Under the pieces are notes generated by a model. The model was not told the origin of the DNA. It was given only the letters and a program-made list of their open reading frames with translations, and searched no databases. Both the position numbers and the translations under genes were made by a program. DNA of 64,000 nucleotides from Arenicola marina (Eukaryota > Annelida > Polychaeta > Arenicolidae): positions 43,120,811 to 43,184,810 of the forward strand of contig OZ025255.1 of assembly GCA_964019135.1 (NCBI GenBank). The letters are read 5' to 3'. Every line of letters starts with the position of its first letter. Position 1 is the first letter of the stretch. This document shows, in pieces, positions 25,201 to 34,731 of the stretch.

Positions 25201-26301
25201 ATGGATAATTGTGAGCTGATTATGATATAATTGATTGGTTTATCACCAGGTACAAGAAGTTTGCCGTCAGAAGCTGCAGCTTGTGGGTGTGACTGCCATG
25301 CTGATCGCCTCGAAGTATGAAGAGATGTATGCCCCAGAAATCGCCGATTTCGTGTATATCACAGACAATGCCTACAGCAAGTTAGACATCCGCAAGATGG
25401 AATGTCACATGCTCAAGACACTGGACTTCAACCTCGGCAGACCGCTACCCCTGCATTTCTTGCGAAGGAACTCCAAAGCTGGAGAAGTGAGATTTCTTAC
25501 GTTTTGTTATCTTCGGTTATTGGAACTGGAGCATTTTTTCTTCCGCTTATATTTAGATAGAGGTCTTAGGATTATGAGCCAGTTATTCAGGCCAGTATGT
25601 ATTAAAGGTGCGTATTGCCTATGATGAAGAGGGTCCGGTGAGTTAAAATGCAATTTGAGTGCCATTCCAGTTAATAAGCTGTTTTCATAAATTGTTCATC
25701 AATATGAAGTACGAACAGATCGAGCTGAGGTTTAGGTTGTCACTATATTCTATGGGTCACCGTTGACGTTGCAGGTTGATGCCACGAAGCACACTCTGGC
25801 CAAGTACCTGATGGAGCTGACGCTAGTAGACTACGAGTCTGTCCACTTCGCGCCGTCTCAGGTGGCAGCCGCGGCCCTCTGCTTCTCCATGAGGCTGCTC
25901 GACAACGCTGACTGGGTAAGTACCACCCTTGGTCCGTCCTCGGCTGATTCGAACCTTATCATTGCTTACATTGATTCGTAATAAAGAAATTTATAAAATA
26001 CCCGGAAGATATCAGTCATTGAGCAAACGATAAATATAATTTGTAATTAGTTTTCCCTTTAAGCGTTTATGGCTAATTTGTTGCGTTGTTGCAGTCGGAC
26101 ACGCTGAGTTTCTACAGCAAGTACACGGAGTCTGAGCTGCGACCCATCCTGAAGAGACTGGCCGACTTGCTGCAGAAAGCCGGCACCGGTAAACTGACGG
26201 CCATCAAGACCAAGTACCAGAGCTCCAAGTTCATGAAGATCAGTCTGCTTCCCGAGCTGCAGTCTAAAATAGTCGCTGAAATGGCGCAAGCGGAGTCCTA
26301 G
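22247..26301 (+). CDS. CCNB: Cyclin B, six coding exons, 414 aa
   Basis: G2/M cyclin that activates CDK1. Joined exons: 22247-22273, 22649-22795, 24594-25079, 25250-25486, 25775-25915 and 26095-26301. All junctions are phase 0 with GT-AG borders. The start follows TGAAGC and gives MAALSRYNA. Residues 44-52, RAALGEISN, are a destruction box for APC/C-dependent proteolysis. The cyclin N-box holds MRGILIDW (186-193) and [11 protein letters not shown]; the C-terminal box begins around [13 protein letters not shown]. Length is normal for cyclin B (about 400-430 aa). The lysine-rich linker at residues 97-109 is expected to be disordered. No frameshift or missing catalytic-partner residue is visible. 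Cyclin B1/B2 type fits better than B3. The gene is convergent with the KHDC4-like gene. Confidence 0.96.
22649..22795 (+). CDS. CCNB: Cyclin B coding exon 2 (destruction box)
   Basis: 49 codons between CTTTTCAG and GTTAGT. It starts [11 protein letters not shown] and carries the D-box RAALGEISN. Donor GTTAGT is weaker than the others in the gene. Confidence 0.92.
22922..23740. mobile_element. Foldback TIR element with 8-bp TSD
   Basis: 819-bp element flanked by identical 8-bp direct repeats ACGTCAAC (22914-22921 and 23741-23748). Its ends are inverted, starting CACAGGCACAGTAAATCAG, and the inverted arms extend about 300 bp each (to about 23222 and from about 23440), leaving a ~215-bp centre. 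An 8-bp target duplication suits hAT-type transposition. No transposase frame, so non-autonomous. It lies in cyclin B intron 2 and is probably removed by splicing. Confidence 0.83.
23960..24062 (+). mobile_element. Short interspersed repeat, copy A
   Basis: The stretch with CATGCCTCTCTGACCACGCC, followed by GTAAACGGAGC and GAGAGCCATGCC, is repeated in inverse orientation at about 62448-62522. Two copies 38 kb apart in introns or flanks of different genes indicate a dispersed repeat. Family unknown. Confidence 0.65.
24594..25079 (+). CDS. CCNB: Cyclin B coding exon 3 (cyclin box start)
   Basis: 162 codons between TATTTCAG and GTAAGT. It holds the basic/acidic linker, the region homologous to the cytoplasmic retention segment, and the cyclin signature [13 protein letters not shown]. 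The junction to the next exon lies after DRFLQ. Confidence 0.96.
25250..25486 (+). CDS. CCNB: Cyclin B coding exon 4
   Basis: 79 codons between ATCACCAG and GTGAGA. Includes [20 protein letters not shown] and [19 protein letters not shown], which join the N- and C-terminal cyclin folds. Translation past 25486 is intron read-through. Confidence 0.96.
25775..25915 (+). CDS. CCNB: Cyclin B coding exon 5
   Basis: 47 codons between GTTGCAG and GTAAGT. Encodes C-terminal cyclin fold helices, including [20 protein letters not shown]. Confidence 0.95.
26095..26301 (+). CDS. CCNB: Cyclin B last coding exon
   Basis: 68 codons plus TAG, after GTTGCAG. Encodes the end of the C-terminal cyclin fold ([20 protein letters not shown]) and a terminal [15 protein letters not shown]. 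Confidence 0.95.
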   Translation, partial: SDTLSFYSKYTESELRPILKRLADLLQKAGTGKLTAIKTKYQSSKFMKISLLPELQSKIVAEMAQAES

Positions 26302-27100
26302 CCTCTGTGGGACACCCGTCACGTGGTGGCGGGGTCTCGCTCCCTGGGGAATATACTGGCACTGCAAGGCCGCGCTGAACGCTCCAGACCGTGACGTCAG
26401 TGGTGAGTGCGCGCGCCTACCGCGCATGCCCAGCCCTGCAGGGCGACTAGCAGACTGGAGTAGGGACGCGCGTCCGGACAGCTTTATGAACACCACTGGG
26501 TTAAGGGAGACCTGGGCACTCGAGACTTGGAAGCTCTTCATGGCTTTTAAGCCGACGTCTTTCATGTGTGAAACGGAATTTTCGGCGTAATCGTGAACAC
26601 GAATGTGGAGAAATCAAACCGGTCGTTTGCGGTTTTTTTAATGCTATTTTATTTCAATGTTTTTAACCTGCGATGTGTTTCTTTGTCACGATGCTGGAGT
26701 ATTAAAAGGATTACCGGAGAGAAGCAGCTGGATCTCAAACTGCCAAGGATACAGAGGAAAATGTGTTTTGAGACTTGAATGTGGCTGGTTTGCATGTGAC
26801 TTACGCGAAGGTTGATGTACTTGTGTACAGGCTTAATAGTCTACGATTGACAGCATTTTGAGATTCCCAGTCTACTTTTAAATGGTCTTAGTTTCTTCAA
26901 CTAGTATCTGACTTAAATCTTACTTTTTAAGACTCGAAGGGTGATTATTTTTTTTTAGTGATCAGGACTTTCGAAATGTGTGCGACTGCCAGTTATGACT
27001 TATGCAGAAATGTATGGATGTGAATAAAGATGTATTGTGAAAATATATTATTGCCGAATGGTGCGATCTCTGTACAATGTGATTTGTAAATAATAAATTA
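26302..27100 (+). promoter_or_regulatory. Cyclin B 3'UTR with polyadenylation control motifs
   Basis: About 0.8 kb after the stop. Two poly(A) signals AATAAA are visible at 27023-27028 and 27092-27097. A perfect Pumilio element TGTAAATA (27085-27092) overlaps the second signal by one base. CPE-like U-rich motifs include TTTTAT near 26646 and TTTTTAA near 26925. Maternal cyclin B mRNAs are a classic case of CPEB/Pumilio-controlled cytoplasmic polyadenylation; that this one uses it is inferred. Confidence 0.7.
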
Positions 27101-27744
27101 ATATTATTACTAACTGCAAGGATAGTTTTATAACTGCCATCTCCCCTACTGGGACTTTCGGGCAAGTCCGTCAACGATTTTTGTTCCTCCGATCTTAATT
27201 GCCATATTGTATAAATTCTGGTTTAAGTGGGGGGACTATTTTGTCTTTGGTTAGCTACGGTAATGATAAAGTGTTCATTGCTTAAAATGAGTACCGATCT
27301 CTGCGTGATAAAGACTGGAAATTGACATTTTCGTTGCTTGCGAAACCTTTTAGGCATATTTCGCAAGATCTGGTAACAAATGCTGAAGTGTTTGCCAGGG
27401 CCAGCCTGCCAAGTATCTTGGCTAGGGAACTTTCATCGTATGCAAAATGAACGCGTTCCAAAGGATGTGCTCTGCGGCGAGCTTGCCGCCGGCAAAAGGT
27501 TAACTGTACGGACAGCTCTGGTTTAAGGATGTTTGTAAGCGTGACAAACGAGGCATTCGGCATCGATTCAAATTCTTGGGAGGATCTAGCATCCCAAAAG
27601 AGGGGTTGGGTACGTCAAGTGCAAGAGGGCCCACCACGACCGGCTCTGGTTTGACAAACTGGGTTTGAAACTCCAATCTAGGCATCCAGGGAATATAAAC
27701 CTAGACCAAACGACAGGTAATCGATGCGAGGACTGCGGTAAGCT
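27101..27744. other. Downstream flank with a dispersed repeat
   Basis: No gene seen. The stretch 27625-27744, with CCCACCACGACCGGCTCTGG and GACTGCGGTAAGCT, is repeated at 31722-31802, so it is part of a dispersed repeat. Confidence 0.6.
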
Positions 27745-28518
27745 ATATATATACCTTTATTCCTACTCAAGGTACACATAAAAACATGGAATGAGCAAGT
27801 TGGGCTAAACAATGCCGCCCGCCTGAACAATAAACGATTTAAACTAAACACTAAATCAATACAAACGATTTTAACTAAACAATACAAGCTCAGGTATATA
27901 CATTCATGGATGGATGCATGTTTACTAGAGCATACTACATTAATTATTTCTCGTAAATCAGCAACGTTTGCATCTTGTTCCCCATGAATATAGCTTCAAT
28001 CCATAAATAGTGCAAATTCGCGAATGGAGTTAGCTGTTTCTAAGTGCGTGGTATCGATCTTATCATAAAGCTTATACTTGACATCAGGCGTGCGACTCAA
28101 ATGAAACTTGTCCAACCCATACTTTTGACATACAAAGGTTATACTGTTGCCAACTGCAGACTAGCTTCCATCAATGGCATGTTTTGGCACATAGAAACAT
28201 ATTTGTTATTCGACCTTCCAAGATGACTAAAAAAAATTAGGAAACGTTTATGGATATGCACGTGAGCGGAATCGTCATTGCATATGAGATGGAGCAGATA
28301 ACAATGAGTGGTATTTGGGATGTCCCATATCCTACGAACGCACTTGCGCCAAGCAACGAAAAACCTTTCCACACTTGCATGACTGAGGTCCCAGAGAGGG
28401 CAGCCATATAATGGCATACAAAAAGATTTAAATAATTTATATTGTGTATCCGCATAGACATGTCCAAATTGAGCCAATGTGATATTGACCCGTCTGTAAA
28501 AATCATGTGTGCATATGT
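27745..28518 (-). mobile_element. 5'-truncated LINE insertion
   Basis: About 770 bp inserted into a dispersed repeat whose uninterrupted form is at 31722-31860. Its right part encodes a degenerate non-LTR reverse-transcriptase C-terminal region on the minus strand. The left end begins with a short TA-rich tract (TATATATATACC), which suits a LINE 3' tail on the minus strand. Boundaries are set by comparison with the empty copy and are accurate to a few bases only. Confidence 0.7.
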
Positions 28519-28525
28519 CTGCCAC
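28139..28525 (-). pseudogene. Non-LTR retrotransposon RT C-terminal fragment
   Basis: The minus-strand frame gives a 128-codon stretch with KLFKSFCMPLYGCPLWDLS, FFVAWRKCVRRIWDIPNTTH and CYLLHLICN. The pattern SFCMxLYGCxLWD, then AWRKCxRRxWxxPxxTH, is typical of the region just after the RT domain in many marine-invertebrate LINEs. No catalytic YADD core and no endonuclease remain, so it is a dead fragment. Confidence 0.82.
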
Positions 28526-28644
28526 AGATAGGCTTATTTAGTCATACATTTAGTCCTGCCGCGAAACAATTCTTACTACTTAAATCAAAACAAATGCTGC
28601 AAATCCATCGTCTTTCGCCGACGGCCAACCAACCAAGTATATAG

Positions 28645-29594
28645 CAGCGAACACACTCCGTTTTTTTTGGCATCCGTCTCCGCGTCCGCGTGCGTCGTCC
28701 GTTGTCCGTCGCTCGGCCCCCTTTTCCATATGGAAGCTGTTCCAGGTCAGTCCAGGCTAGTAAGCCCATGGATACTGACTACAGATCGTCATGTAATTAT
28801 ATATCATCACGGAATATACTGACACTGACTCTATTTGGCAACTTAAAGTTGCATGTCAGGTTCTCTCCCGCCAAAATTAAGCCCAGGCGAAATTTATATC
28901 AAAATGTACAGAAAACTCGATTGTTTCATTCTATAAATTCAGAAGCCTGATCAACACCGCCGTTTCGGCTGCGGTGTGGGAAACGTGTCTATCTCGCGAC
29001 ACCACAGAACTCTGTCGCGGCACTGCTACGCATCGCGAAGTACACAAACTGATGACGTTTACCACTAAAATAAAAACTTGTGGTAAATTGATATCGCAGG
29101 CAGGCCTAAGAGACACTATTTGGCAGTCTGGCATGGGTGGAGTAGAGACAAAAGAAATCTTAAATGATTGAAGGACTGATTCATATTGTATTTTGACCTC
29201 TGTAGTTTTGGCGGGAAAGAGCTCGACATGCAACTTTAATTACAATGATAGTAAAAACGACTTGGAGGAAATTCAGCTAATTATTACCTACATTACTTGA
29301 TTTAATTATTTTTGAAATTGTATGGCCTCCACCAAGTTCTAAATGCTTCTCCATACCCAGTTTCCATGTTCTACGCCCGGTTCTAAGCTGGGTTAATTCT
29401 TGGGTGCAAAGTCCAGCAAAGCCATCTGGATAACCTCATACGTGGGTATTTCCAACGATATTAGTACACAGTACTAATATCTTTGGTATTTCATCGTCCG
29501 CCGGACGTGTGTTCGCGCCATTGAATTATAGTGGACCCCTTTACGCTCGCGGACGCGGAGACGGATGCAAAAAAAACGGACTGCGTGTTCGCTG
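28645..29594. mobile_element. TIR element (CAGCGAACAC family), copy 2
   Basis: About 950 bp with the same inverted ends as the copy at 18592-19145 (CAGCGAACAC and GTGTTCGCTG) and shared interior blocks, such as TTTTCCATATGGAAGCTGTT and GCCATTGAATTATA-like sequence. It is longer mainly because a second element (28847-29235) sits inside it. No transposase reading frame. Confidence 0.72.
28847..29235. mobile_element. TTAA-target MITE nested in the TIR element
   Basis: 389-bp element with TTAA on both sides (28843-28846 and 29236-29239). Its inverted termini begin AGTTGCATGTC and match over about 30 bp, including TCCCGCCAAAA. The sister copy of the host element has the uninterrupted site near 18830. 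TTAA target duplication is typical of piggyBac and Kolobok groups. No coding capacity. Confidence 0.82.
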
Positions 29595-29599
29595 CTTAT

Positions 29600-29865
29600 T
29601 TGAATACGTTTGATCAGCTTTGGGATGATCGAGCAAACCAGCGTCATATCCAATGGGAACATCATCCCGTCACCGTTCCTGCGACACCTGCAAAACCAAT
29701 GCGGGCCGCGCGAAAACAAAACTCCTCAACCATTCAACTAATTCATCTAGCGCGTATATGTATCCAAGGCCAGATATATAGTTCGCCTATGGTTGTGATT
29801 CTTTTTCCGGGTCGCACAGTAAATGACTGAAAATATGTCGTTACATTTGCTCTGTCCTCCCCTCC
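29600..29865. other. Intergenic, nothing recognised
   Basis: Short unique-looking sequence between transposon remnants. Open frames here overlap the TIR element and carry no family features. Confidence 0.45.
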
Positions 29866-30080
29866 CTTAACCGGCTTGGGGTACCACCCCAACTTGGAGG
29901 TTCTCCCCTCCAATAACTTGGGGGTACCACCCTCAACTTGTAGCCTGCTACCATGCAACCCTTCCCGAGAGCGTCCGCCTGCCTACCGCATATCACTCTT
30001 GATGACCATCGATCGAACCCGGTTTCTTTCCCGGCGGCCCAGCACCGCTCTACCTACTGTTGCTATTTCCTCATGATTAC
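29866..30080 (-). mobile_element. tRNA-like SINE fragment
   Basis: On the minus strand a tRNA-like head is visible: an A-box-like GTAGGTAGAGCGG near 30045-30057, and B-box GGGTTCGATCG at about 30010-30020. Towards 29866 two copies of a motif with GGGGTACCACCC follow (29878 and 29920). Family not identified. Confidence 0.55.
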
Positions 30081-30119
30081 TCAAACCTACGTCTAACCGT
30101 AACAGCTCGATCTCTCTAT

Positions 30120-30520
30120 AATATCCACCCCCATCCCCCCTCCTCTCCCGATGTCCATTAACCCACATGGATCGGTAATCGCCTGCGAAGCTAAGTCATG
30201 ACACTTGGTCATGGCTGAATTTAACCCACGACACTTGGTCATGGCTGTATTTAACCCATGACACTTGGCCATGGCTGCATTTAACCCAAGCCAATGTGTC
30301 CTCGCGCCTTTCCCCATGTCCCTTAACACACGTGGATCGGTAGTCCCATGCTTAGCTTAGTGGACACTTGGTCATGGCTATATTTTGGCCCAAGACAATG
30401 TGTCCCGCCACACCCGGCGTCTCTTTACCCACGTAAATCGGTATTCCCATGCTAAGCTGAGCGGACACTTGGTCATGGCTGTATTCCGCCTATAACACGT
30501 ACTGTGTCCCCCCATAACTA
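30120..30520. repeat. Compound tandem repeat (ACACTTGGTCATGGCTG)
   Basis: A 30-bp unit with ACACTTGGTCATGGCTGTAT repeats three times at 30201-30290. It sits inside a larger block of roughly 105-150 bp (CATGGATCGGTA, then AAGCTAAG, then ACACTTGGTC) that recurs near 30168, 30332 and 30435. No coding signal. Confidence 0.75.
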
Positions 30521-33040
30521 GTGCCTTCCCCAGCTTCGTATGTACCCGAACTGTAAGGGGGATGGGGGGGTGGGGGGGCATGCTGTCATGGGGGAACGGC
30601 CGGTCATGTCATCCCGCGGATGACCGGTGCCAGGGGCGTGTGCAAGAATTCCCGAGGAGGGGGGGGGGGAAGCGGGGGGCACAATATATTGTTCCACTTG
30701 TTAAGACATACTCAGGGCCGTACGACATTTTTTGAAACGGGGTTATATACCATTTACCGTCCCACTTCCTGAGCTTTACATTGACTGGTGTATTAGTTAA
30801 TGGGTCTCGCTTTCATTTTAAAGCAAACCGTTGTTGTCCTAATGCTTACGTATCAGTCGTGTTGTGCAATTGATACAATAGTCGATTTCCTGTGTCCAAA
30901 CATGGAAACAAAATGAACCACATAATCATGAACAAAACGGATTCAATTCCGTAAGTACTTATGTTAGGGCCCAAAACGTCCTACATAACTAAGAACAAAC
31001 TAGCAGTTATATTTGACGTTGCGATCCCACACAATCTGCCGATATGAAGCCGCGATACGCTCTTAGTTAGCGATATACGTATAACATTGAGGTTTCATGA
31101 GAAGCTGGGGACGGGGGGGTGGGGGGTGGGCGGACGTGTGAGCTTCAGTACGGGAACGGTGCGTAACCATGCACGGAAAAAGCATAAGCAGTACTTTACA
31201 GCCTTGGCCTCTTTGCTCGTTAAGGGACTTATCACACTCTCCGGACCTAAATCTACCCATTATAACCATATTTAGTAGGAGGGTATGAAACAAATCTAGT
31301 GACATATTTATTTTTTGATGATCGTGTTGTGCTTGTACAAAACTCGACGCCTAACTGTGCATTATGTTATAGGTACGAAAGTCATGATCCTGGCCCGTTT
31401 TGGGCAGTCGGAGGTTTTAGGTTCTCACATACGTATGTTACAGAACTCACTGTCGTGCATTCCCCATATAATGCACCCGACGAGCCTTGCGGTTTATTTG
31501 GGCGAATGCATGCGCTCCAACTCGTTCTTTTACAAATTCATAGATAGGGCTCAATCGTCATCGGTCGTCAGAGACTTGAGCAAGTGTACGCACCTGCAGC
31601 AGTTGAAATGAAAAACATTACTCCCGAACAACAGGATTGCACGTGCCGTCACAGCCCAATGTGTACGCACATGCGTACGGCTAGCTACGCCCCTGGTGGC
31701 GACTCTATGGAGCGACAGGGATTGGCCCACCACGACGGGCTCTGGTTTTGAGAAACTAGATTTGAAACGTCAATATAGGAGTCGCGACGACTGCGGTAAG
31801 CTCTGTCAGTCACAGATAGGCTTATTACTTCAGTCATAAGCTCAAATGCCGCGAAGCAAATCTAATTACTCCAAAGCAAGATTTTTTCTTGTCATTCAAA
31901 GTAATGTTTCCAACATAGAATTCTTTCTTGATCGGACCATTTTGCCTTGCCAACGAGATTTCAGTTCTTTTAGTTTGCTTATGGGGAGGTCCAAAACTCC
32001 AATCGCAGGGCTAATTCACAGAAGATTTATTACATAAAACAGCCAACTGAGCAAAAAACCTAGAAAATGTATTGCATAAAGCCGAACCACTACGCCTGAC
32101 CGCCACATTCCAGATAGAGCAGGTTTTTGTTGCAAATTATATTTAGTAAGGCTTATACAAACCAACAAAATCTCAATATTTCGCTAAGTTTATGTATAAC
32201 TTAATGTCCAAGGAGAAACAAGATATTAACATTAACTTATGTAAAATCCACGTCTTTAGGACTCAAACACACTACATTGCAGAAAAATAACGTCGCGAGG
32301 GAACAATAGTGACGTCACCAGTGGATTTTACATTTCCGTACGAAAAATTGCACCGTGGTGATGGTCACATATCAAGAAATGAAAAGTTATGTGCCCAGTG
32401 GCGGCTTTAACTAACGCAGTTTAGCCGACTACGGAGATTAGTGATTGTAATATAACACAAACAACACAAAGACATGTGCCAATGGAAATCATTTATGATG
32501 GCGAAAATGTGCACTCCATACAGAATATAAACAACTTGCACACTCACACTCACGTGAAGCATATTCTACGTACTCCAGGGGGGCGATATTAGGTTGATGA
32601 ACGGCTATTCACAACAATATACAGGGCTATGATCAGTTCATACATGCTTCTCTCAACGGACTCATCCACACAGTTAGCAGAATGGCGCACAGTTACTGAC
32701 TCCACTTCATGTAACTACATAACTAGGACCCATTTGGTGGGTAGAAGTCATACTTCACAAACACGTTAAAGAGACCAGGCGAGACCGGGGAGACCTCCCA
32801 ATTCGCACGCTAGTGTTCATACCATGTAAATACAAATCACTATATATTTGGGACCAGACACTTCAGGCTGTAACGCTATAGAGCACCATCGGGGTATAAT
32901 CAACAATAGGGGGCATAAGTATTCATGGTTACGACAGTTTATGGGGGTCGGGGTGGGGTGAGGGTTGTCAGAGCACGATAAAACAAAGAATGGCAGTTTT
33001 TTTGTTGTTATATGGGCAAGAAGTTTGAGCGGGAGAGATT
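30521..33040. other. Intergenic between convergent genes
   Basis: About 2.5 kb with no gene. Poly-G runs lie at about 30557-30567 and 30658-30669. The segment 31722-31860 is the uninterrupted copy of the repeat that holds the LINE insertion at 27745. The 3'UTR of the KHDC4-like long form should lie here, below 33041 on the minus strand, but I see no well-placed AATAAA that I could defend. Confidence 0.5.
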
Positions 33041-34731
33041 TCACCCCCAATAGGGAGGGCCAGGCTGGTAGGGTGGGGGTGGGGGCGGCGGTCCGGGGTG
33101 TCCGTAGGGACCAGGTCCATTGTTATACACAGGGTGTCCTGGGGGGCCGGGCGGTCCTGGGGGCCCGGGGGGTCCTGGGGGACCGCCAGGCATCCCTGGG
33201 GGGCCGGGGGGTCCCGGGGGGCCGCCAGGCATTCCTGGGGGTCCCGCGTATTGAAAATGTGTGTAGGCGTGGGGTGAGCCCGGGGGCCCCCCAAAGGGAC
33301 CTCCCTGCTCCGGGGGGTAACCCCCAAAAGGACCCCCTTGGTCTGGGGGGTGACCCCCAAAAGGACCCCCTTGCTCCGGGGGGTGACCCCCAAAAGGCCC
33401 CCCCTGCTCTGGGGGGTGACCCCCAAAAGGGCCCCCCTGCTCCGGGGGTGGGGGGTGACCTCCGAAGGGACCACCCTGTTCATGGTGGTGTCCTCCAAAG
33501 GGACGCCCATGTTCAGGGTGGGGGCCCCCAAACGGCCCTCCTTGCTCCAACGGAGGCCCCCCGTAATGACCCCCATGTTCGGGGGGGTGGGGGAAGTTGA
33601 CTATGTGTTGTGCCTGAGAGGTCGGGGGACCGTGGTAAACGGGCTCGGGTGGCGGCGGAGGGGGTGGTGGAGGGGGCGCCGTTATGACCGAGTGTTGGCT
33701 CATGGGAGGGACATCCTGGGGTTGAGACCGCGGCAGCTGAGCCATTGCAAGGGTTTGGGGGTGAGGGCGGTTGGGGTCCTGCTGCGGATGCTGCTGCTGC
33801 TGCGGCTGCGGCTGCTGCTGCTGCTGCTGCAGTTGCTGGGGTGGTGGCTGCATCCCGTTCTGGCCGGGCAAGGTGTCTAGCGGGGGAGGGGCGGGTGCGG
33901 GTTGGAGGGCCAGAGACATGGTGGGCGGTGTGTCGTTGAACATCCCCTGCGGTGTGCCTCCCCTGGGGCCCATCACCAGCGGGGAGAGCCGGGGGGGAGG
34001 CTGGGGAAGGCCGTGCTCTGACCCCGAGGTGAGCACATGAGTCGTACTCATCACGGTCTGCGGTAGGCTGACGGGGGGAGGGGACTGGGCCGAGTAGGGG
34101 AGGCCGCCCACCTGGGACGTGGCCAGCTGGTAATGCGGGGTGGGGGACGGGGCGGCATAGGGGTGCGTGAGGGGCTGGCTGAACACGGTCGTGTAGACAG
34201 GCTGACCGAAGCCCTGGGAGGAGGGTGGGTAGGGGTCGTGCATGGTGATGGGGGATGCCCCGGGCTGGGACAGGGTGTACTCAATGTGACTAGACACCAC
34301 TGGGGCGAGCTGTTGCTGGGGCTGTTGCTGCGGAGGGGGGGTGAGATGGCCGACGGGGGGTCCTTCCAGCCGCTGTACCTGCACCTCGTACTGCGGCGGG
34401 GCCCCAGGATAGGGCGCAGCCGGGGTGCGGGCCCCGTTGGTGGGGGGTCCCTGGCCCTGGGGGGGCGCCGGTCCTTGCTGAGGCGGTGCCCCGCTGGAGG
34501 GGGGGCCGGGCTGGGGCGTCAAGCCGTGCGATGTGGGGGGTCCAGGTTGCGGCGCACCCCCCTGGGGCAAGGGTTGCTGGGGCGACAGGCCCGGGTGCGG
34601 CAGGGGACCGGGACCTGCGTCCTGACCATACAGCTGTGGCTTGCCCGAGTACTGGTTGAAGGAGTACTTCTTGGCTTCATCCTGTTGTCGCTTGAGGGTT
34701 GAGGTAACGCTGTCCTCCTCCTCGTCGGCAC
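33041..34731 (-). CDS. KHDC4: KHDC4-like alternative long last exon
   Basis: 562 codons plus TGA, entered after CTCTAGCAG in the phase left by exon 15. It begins [20 protein letters not shown] and is then almost wholly P/G/Q-rich. A Q tract lies at about 33781-33835. An 11-residue coding minisatellite ([11 protein letters not shown]-like) spans about 33290-33575, followed by collagen-like GPPGPPG runs and a C-terminal GPPYWG. Human KHDC4 also ends in an aromatic motif (PFWMAP), a weak resemblance. The frame stays open for 1.7 kb in biased sequence, so exon status rests mainly on the acceptor, the phase and the acidic start. Confidence 0.75.

Noticed and set aside
33056-33880. Collagen gene, from GPPGPPG runs
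   Set aside because: The Gly-X-Y run is short and lies in a Q/P-rich exon whose start joins the KHDC4-like gene in phase. No signal peptide or collagen C-propeptide.
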